Positions 14,605-17,758 of a DNA stretch of 17,758 bases are shown here, piece by piece; the first letter of the stretch is position 1; the number at the start of each line of letters is the position of its first letter. The stretch spans positions 1 through 17,758 of the forward strand of contig CAZDIA010000048.1 of NCBI GenBank assembly GCA_964505385.1, in the 5' to 3' direction. The notes under the pieces were generated by a model, which was not told where the DNA came from, ran no database searches, and saw only the letters and a program-made list of their open reading frames with translations. This DNA comes from SLJN01 sp964505385. Lineage in GTDB: Bacteria; Bacteroidota; Rhodothermia; Balneolales; Natronogracilivirgulaceae. A program made the translations under genes and the position numbers.

Positions 14605-15549
14605 TTAAGAAGCTTTCTTTTCTTTCAGTTGCTGTTTTTTGGCATATGCCTCTGCGGCTTCCCGTACCCAGCGTCCTTCTTCATGGGCTTTGCGACGGGC
14701 TTCCATTCGTTTTTTATTCATCGGCCCATTACCGGTTACCACGCGATAGAGTTCATCAAAATCAATTTTTCCGGTTTCCCAGTGTTTGGTTTTTTCGTTG
14801 TATGTAAGCTCAGGATCGGGAATTTCAATGCCCATTTCATGCGCTTCTTCTACAGTGCGGTCGATAAAACTTTGCCGCAACTCATCATTGGATTTGGTTT
14901 TGACCTTCCAGCGGATCAATTCATTGCTGTTGGGTGAATTATCATCCGGCGGACCAAACATCATCAATGTTGGCCACCACCAGCGATTGACGGCATCCTG
15001 TACCATTTTCTGCTGCGCAGGAGTGCCTTTCATCATCGTGGCGATAATTTCATGCCCTTGTTTGCGGTGGAAGCTCTCTTCTTTGCATATGCGCAGGTTA
15101 GCGCGCGCGTACGGCCCGTAGCTGCTTTTGGCCAGCATCGTTTGATTGACAATAGCCGCACCGTCTACCAGCCACCCGATCACGCCGATATCGGCCCAGG
15201 TGAGGGTGGGGTAGTTAAATATATTGGAGTATTTAGCTTTGCCGCTGAGCAGATCCTCGATCATTTCTTCGCGGCTGACGCCAAGAGTTTCGGCACCGCT
15301 ATAAAGATAGAGTCCATGGCCGGCTTCATCCTGTACCTTAGCCAACAAGGCAAGTTTTCGCCGGAGAGTGGGTGCACGGGTGATCCAGTTACCTTCCGGA
15401 AGCATGCCGACAATTTCGGAGTGCGCATGCTGCGACATCATGCGAGTCAACTGCTTACGAAATCGCTCCGGCATCCAGTCTTTCGGTTCGATTTTTTCTC
15501 CTGAATCTATGCGATCCTGAAATTCTTTGAGTTTTGTTTCTTCATTCAT
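14605..15549 (-). CDS. paaA: PaaA, catalytic subunit of phenylacetyl-CoA 1,2-epoxidase
   Basis: This 314-residue subunit epoxidises the ring of phenylacetyl-CoA in aerobic phenylacetate breakdown. The di-iron ligands are all present and sit three residues downstream of their E. coli equivalents: Glu45 (AHSEIVGM), Glu75 and His78 (DEAGHG), Asp129 (WLVDG), Glu158 and His161 (CKEESFHRKQG). The C-terminus is a Lys/Glu-rich tail. It is the first gene of the operon, read paaA-B-C-D. The usual reductase subunit paaE and the ligase paaK are not in the window. A palindrome about 62 bp upstream of the start is a candidate operator. Confidence 0.97.
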   Translation of the reverse strand: MNEETKLKEFQDRIDSGEKIEPKDWMPERFRKQLTRMMSQHAHSEIVGMLPEGNWITRAPTLRRKLALLAKVQDEAGHGLYLYSGAETLGVSREEMIEDLLSGKAKYSNIFNYPTLTWADIGVIGWLVDGAAIVNQTMLAKSSYGPYARANLRICKEESFHRKQGHEIIATMMKGTPAQQKMVQDAVNRWWWPTLMMFGPPDDNSPNSNELIRWKVKTKSNDELRQSFIDRTVEEAHEMGIEIPDPELTYNEKTKHWETGKIDFDELYRVVTGNGPMNKKRMEARRKAHEEGRWVREAAEAYAKKQQLKEKKAS

Positions 15550-16046
15550 AGCAAAAAAGCGCTTCCAGTTATGGTTCTTTTTCTAAGCGAAAATAACACT
15601 CATTTTATTGTTTGCAGTGCAAAATATATAAGAATTGATTTAAATGGAATGTATTTTGTCTAAACATAGTATGGAGGCTGCAGGTTTCGCGGAAAGTATA
15701 ATCAGAAGTAATACTTTTTTAAAATTCTTGCAGAATAGTGGTGATTATAGTTATACACCGGGTTCGATGTTCTTAGTTTAGGCCGCTAAAATTATTTTCT
15801 GACCAACTATAACTGAAAATGGGTGCTGGGCACTGGGCTCTGTGTCAATTTCTTTTCACCTTCAAAACCATTTTGGGTTCCGGCCTGGCTGGGTTAGGTT
15901 AGAAAATGAATCAAAGAGTTTGGCGAAGATTGAGAATTAAATCTTTGTGTAAGTGAATTCTCAAATCTGATTTCAGAATTTCTTCACAGCAAGTATATTG
16001 GTTCCTGAATCAGGGAAAATCATAATTCAATAAGCGATTGCTGACT
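15550..16046. other. 497-bp noncoding gap between paaA and the YtoQ gene
   Basis: No convincing gene is visible here. The gap holds the upstream region of paaA (palindrome at 15611-15623), an AT-rich centre, a short G-rich tandem (CTGGGCA, CTGGGCT at 15826-15839) and the leader of the YtoQ gene. A 45-codon frame at 15644-15781 is not distinguishable from chance. The paaA and YtoQ genes point away from each other, so promoters for both are expected here, but none could be assigned with confidence. Confidence 0.6.
15611..15623. promoter_or_regulatory. Palindrome upstream of paaA, candidate operator
   Basis: TTTGCA-G-TGCAAA is a perfect 6-1-6 inverted repeat about 62 bp before the paaA start, a suitable place for a phenylacetyl-CoA-responsive repressor. 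Such sites arise by chance several times in a window of this size, so the position is the main support. No regulator gene is in the window. Confidence 0.3.
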
Positions 16047-16496
16047 ATGAAAACATGGAAAGTGTATTTGGCCGGAGAAATCCACAGTGACTGGCGTAAT
16101 GAAATCAAAGAAAAAGCAAAAAGTGAGAAATTGCCGGTGGAATTTTATGAACCGGTTACTAATCATGATGCAAGCGATCATGGAGGGGTACGTATTTTTG
16201 GGGATGAGGAGAAGGCTTTTTGGCAGGATCACAAAGGGGCAAAGCTGAATGCCATCCGAACCCGAACGCTGTTGAAAGATGCAGATATTGTACTCGTCAA
16301 ATTTGGCGAAAAATACAAGCAATGGAATTCCGCATTTGATGCCGGAATGGCTTCAGCCCTGGATAAAGCTATGATTATTATTCATCCCCCTGAACACACC
16401 CACGCGCTCAAAGAAATCGACGCCGCCGCTCTTGCAGTTGCGGAGACACATGATCAGGTAGTTGAGGCATTAAAATATGTGATGACTCAGGAATAA
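16047..16496 (+). CDS. ytoQ: YtoQ family protein (nucleoside 2-deoxyribosyltransferase-like)
   Basis: Read from the ATG at 16047, this is a 149-residue protein. The pattern is that of the YtoQ family: KTWKVYLAGEIHSDWRNEI at the start, FYEPVTNHDASDHGG (about 33-47), LKDADIVLVKFGEKYKQWNSAFDAGMASAL (about 77-106), and a C-terminal AAALAVAETHDQVVEALKYV. It is related to nucleoside deoxyribosyltransferases by fold, but the biochemical role is not established. An in-frame TTG at 16038 adds three residues and is less likely than the ATG. The gene is followed by a short hairpin at 16506-16522 (GAAATTG, TGT, CAATTTC) with no T run. Confidence 0.85.
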   Translation: MKTWKVYLAGEIHSDWRNEIKEKAKSEKLPVEFYEPVTNHDASDHGGVRIFGDEEKAFWQDHKGAKLNAIRTRTLLKDADIVLVKFGEKYKQWNSAFDAGMASALDKAMIIIHPPEHTHALKEIDAAALAVAETHDQVVEALKYVMTQE

Positions 16497-16660
16497 CTTT
16501 GGCACGAAATTGTGTCAATTTCAACCTCGCACGGATGGCTTAAAAATGATCAAAAAATATTATTGTAAGTGATGTTACTATGATGAGTTTTTTTGATTGG
16601 ATTTTTAAGATATTGTGAGGTAGTCACTTTAATTATTTTTTGAATAACAAATACTGGTTT

Positions 16661-17758
16661 ATGCCTACTGAGTACACGCCACTGAAAAGGTTTTTAGAGA
16701 TGGAAGACGATGCACTCACCAAACAGGGGGTGTCATTAAATGACATTGAGCTTTACGGTGAGATAGTGATGGAAGCTACTTCAAGGAGGGATTCTGACTT
16801 TAAGGTCGATATGGTGGCCTGCGAGAAAAGTTTTCAAAATCAAGAGGAGTGTTCGCTGCATATCCGGAAACAGGAGCAGGATGAAAAAATTGAATGGAAG
16901 TGTTCGAAATGTGGCAGAAACGGTTTAATTACTGATTATATCGATTCTGAATATGATGCAAGGAGTGAACTGTTTCTGGAATCCATTCCGGATGATGTTG
17001 AGGCTGATGTGCCCCCGCCAATGGTATTCCTCGAAATGCCGAAGGAGGTGTATGAGTGGTTTATTCAGGCTCCTTATGAGCTCCCTGAGGGTTTCAGAGA
17101 AAGCTTCCGGGATGCAGCGTTATATGCAGATGGATTTTATTACCTGGAGGCGTCTTTTGCACTTACGAAGGCATTAACAGAGGAAATGAAGGCACAGATG
17201 GAGAGGTTGGATGAAAACGACCGGGATAAAGCGCATCATTTTATGAAGGTGATTGAACAAGAGGCTATGGAGTGGATTTCCGATGTTTTTCTATACTATG
17301 CTGCCGGAAAAATCAGTGAGTCAGAAATCGGTGAGTATTTTGCAGGCTTTGAAAATCCGGAAAAGCCAATTGAGGATTTAAATCAGTATAAGGAAAACTT
17401 CTTGAAAGATGCTGAAGCGCAGGGTATAACACCGGAGGAACTTGTTGAGCAAATCATATTTGATAAGCCGATTAGTCATTTTAATGAACCCATAGAAGAT
17501 CTTGAAGATCTCAGCTACAATCAGTTTGCTACAATGATATACACAGACTGGTCTAAGGATTCTCCGGGATTGTATCTACAAACAGATAACATTAATCAAA
17601 AGCAACTAGAAGCCACACCGGTTATTCATAATGTCCGGTTATTATCTCAGATTGTGTTAAATCAAAATAATGGCCTACAGCTGACGAAGAATGGAAACCT
17701 GAAGCAAAAAGATGTTATGACTTTGCTTGATAATGGTGTATGGCCGCAGGGTTACGTT
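16661..17758 (+). CDS. Partial protein with a Cys-rich metal-binding-like segment, runs off the window
   Basis: The frame is open from ATG at 16661 to the right edge (366 residues, no stop). A possible zinc site uses Cys54, Cys64 and the CSKC pair (81 and 84), in a segment reading KIEWKCSKCGRNGLITDYID. The middle is acidic and helical. Near the end, LRLSQ-like and GLQLTKNGNLKQKDVMTLL (residues 338-356) resemble motifs I associate with pRiA4b ORF-3 and SEC-C-type proteins, but this is recollection only. No signal peptide or membrane helix is seen. The function is unknown. Confidence 0.7.
   Translation, partial: MPTEYTPLKRFLEMEDDALTKQGVSLNDIELYGEIVMEATSRRDSDFKVDMVACEKSFQNQEECSLHIRKQEQDEKIEWKCSKCGRNGLITDYIDSEYDARSELFLESIPDDVEADVPPPMVFLEMPKEVYEWFIQAPYELPEGFRESFRDAALYADGFYYLEASFALTKALTEEMKAQMERLDENDRDKAHHFMKVIEQEAMEWISDVFLYYAAGKISESEIGEYFAGFENPEKPIEDLNQYKENFLKDAEAQGITPEELVEQIIFDKPISHFNEPIEDLEDLSYNQFATMIYTDWSKDSPGLYLQTDNINQKQLEATPVIHNVRLLSQIVLNQNNGLQLTKNGNLKQKDVMTLLDNGVWPQGYV

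Noticed and set aside
14274..14807. Long plus-strand frame (177 codons) opposite paaA and paaB.
   Set aside because: It overlaps two strongly supported genes on the other strand and its translation has no family pattern.
15693..15720. Hairpin AAAGTAT/ATACTTT followed by T on the plus strand.
   Set aside because: A weak A-T-rich stem with an 11-base loop and no plus-strand gene ending upstream.
15644..15781. A 45-codon plus-strand frame starting MECILSKHSMEAAGF in the paaA-YtoQ gap.
   Set aside because: An open frame of this length is likely by chance, with no ribosome site or recognisable composition.
15826..15839. CTGGGCA and CTGGGCT, a two-copy 7-bp G-rich tandem, thought to be a relic of the left-end type of array.
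   Set aside because: Only two imperfect copies, a different unit and period from GGCACCGA, and no associated gene.
15841..15852. TGTGTCAATTTC is repeated at 16511-16522.
   Set aside because: A 12-base match over 17.7 kb is expected several times by chance, and the flanks do not match.

Overview
The window is ordinary bacterial chromosome, medium GC with many AT-rich gaps. It probably comes from the Bacteroidota/Balneolota/Rhodothermota side of the tree. The reasons are a fused alpha-beta E1 dehydrogenase, few strong Shine-Dalgarno (SD) sites, a stand-alone four-helix-bundle (S23-type) gene and a Bacteroidota-like paaABCD cluster. This placement is inferred from gene content. The window holds no rRNA, tRNA or marker protein that would fix it.

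Layout. Positions 1-488 form a compact unit: an array of an 8-bp repeat, a four-helix-bundle gene of the 23S-rRNA-intervening-sequence family, and an inverted array of the same repeat. Positions 503-8152 are plus-strand housekeeping genes: an enoyl-CoA hydratase family protein, a HisC-type aminotransferase, an LCP (LytR-CpsA-Psr) envelope protein, a fused 2-oxo-acid dehydrogenase E1, a small lipoprotein and an ABC-class ATPase with a hairpin just upstream of its start. Positions 8179-10891 are minus-strand: a ring-cleaving dioxygenase of the MhqO/glyoxalase superfamily, a YceI protein and a PflX-type radical SAM protein. A DoxX membrane protein (11078-11527, plus) faces an SDR oxidoreductase (11545-12297, minus). 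A small unlisted 54-codon gene and a strong minus-strand terminator follow. Positions 12858-15549 carry paaD, paaC, paaB and paaA on the minus strand, transcribed A to D. A 497-bp noncoding gap separates these from a YtoQ-type gene. A zinc-ribbon-like protein runs off the right edge.

How the genes fit together. PaaA, B, C and D form the phenylacetyl-CoA epoxidase without its usual reductase PaaE. The hydratase at 503-1261 and the SDR could act on CoA thioesters in the same or a related pathway, but this is not shown. The dioxygenase and DoxX recall quinone/catechol stress loci. The most unusual structure is the four-helix-bundle unit. Its flanking repeat arrays would pair in the coding-strand RNA over about 32 positions, resembling a 23S rRNA intervening sequence lying outside rRNA.
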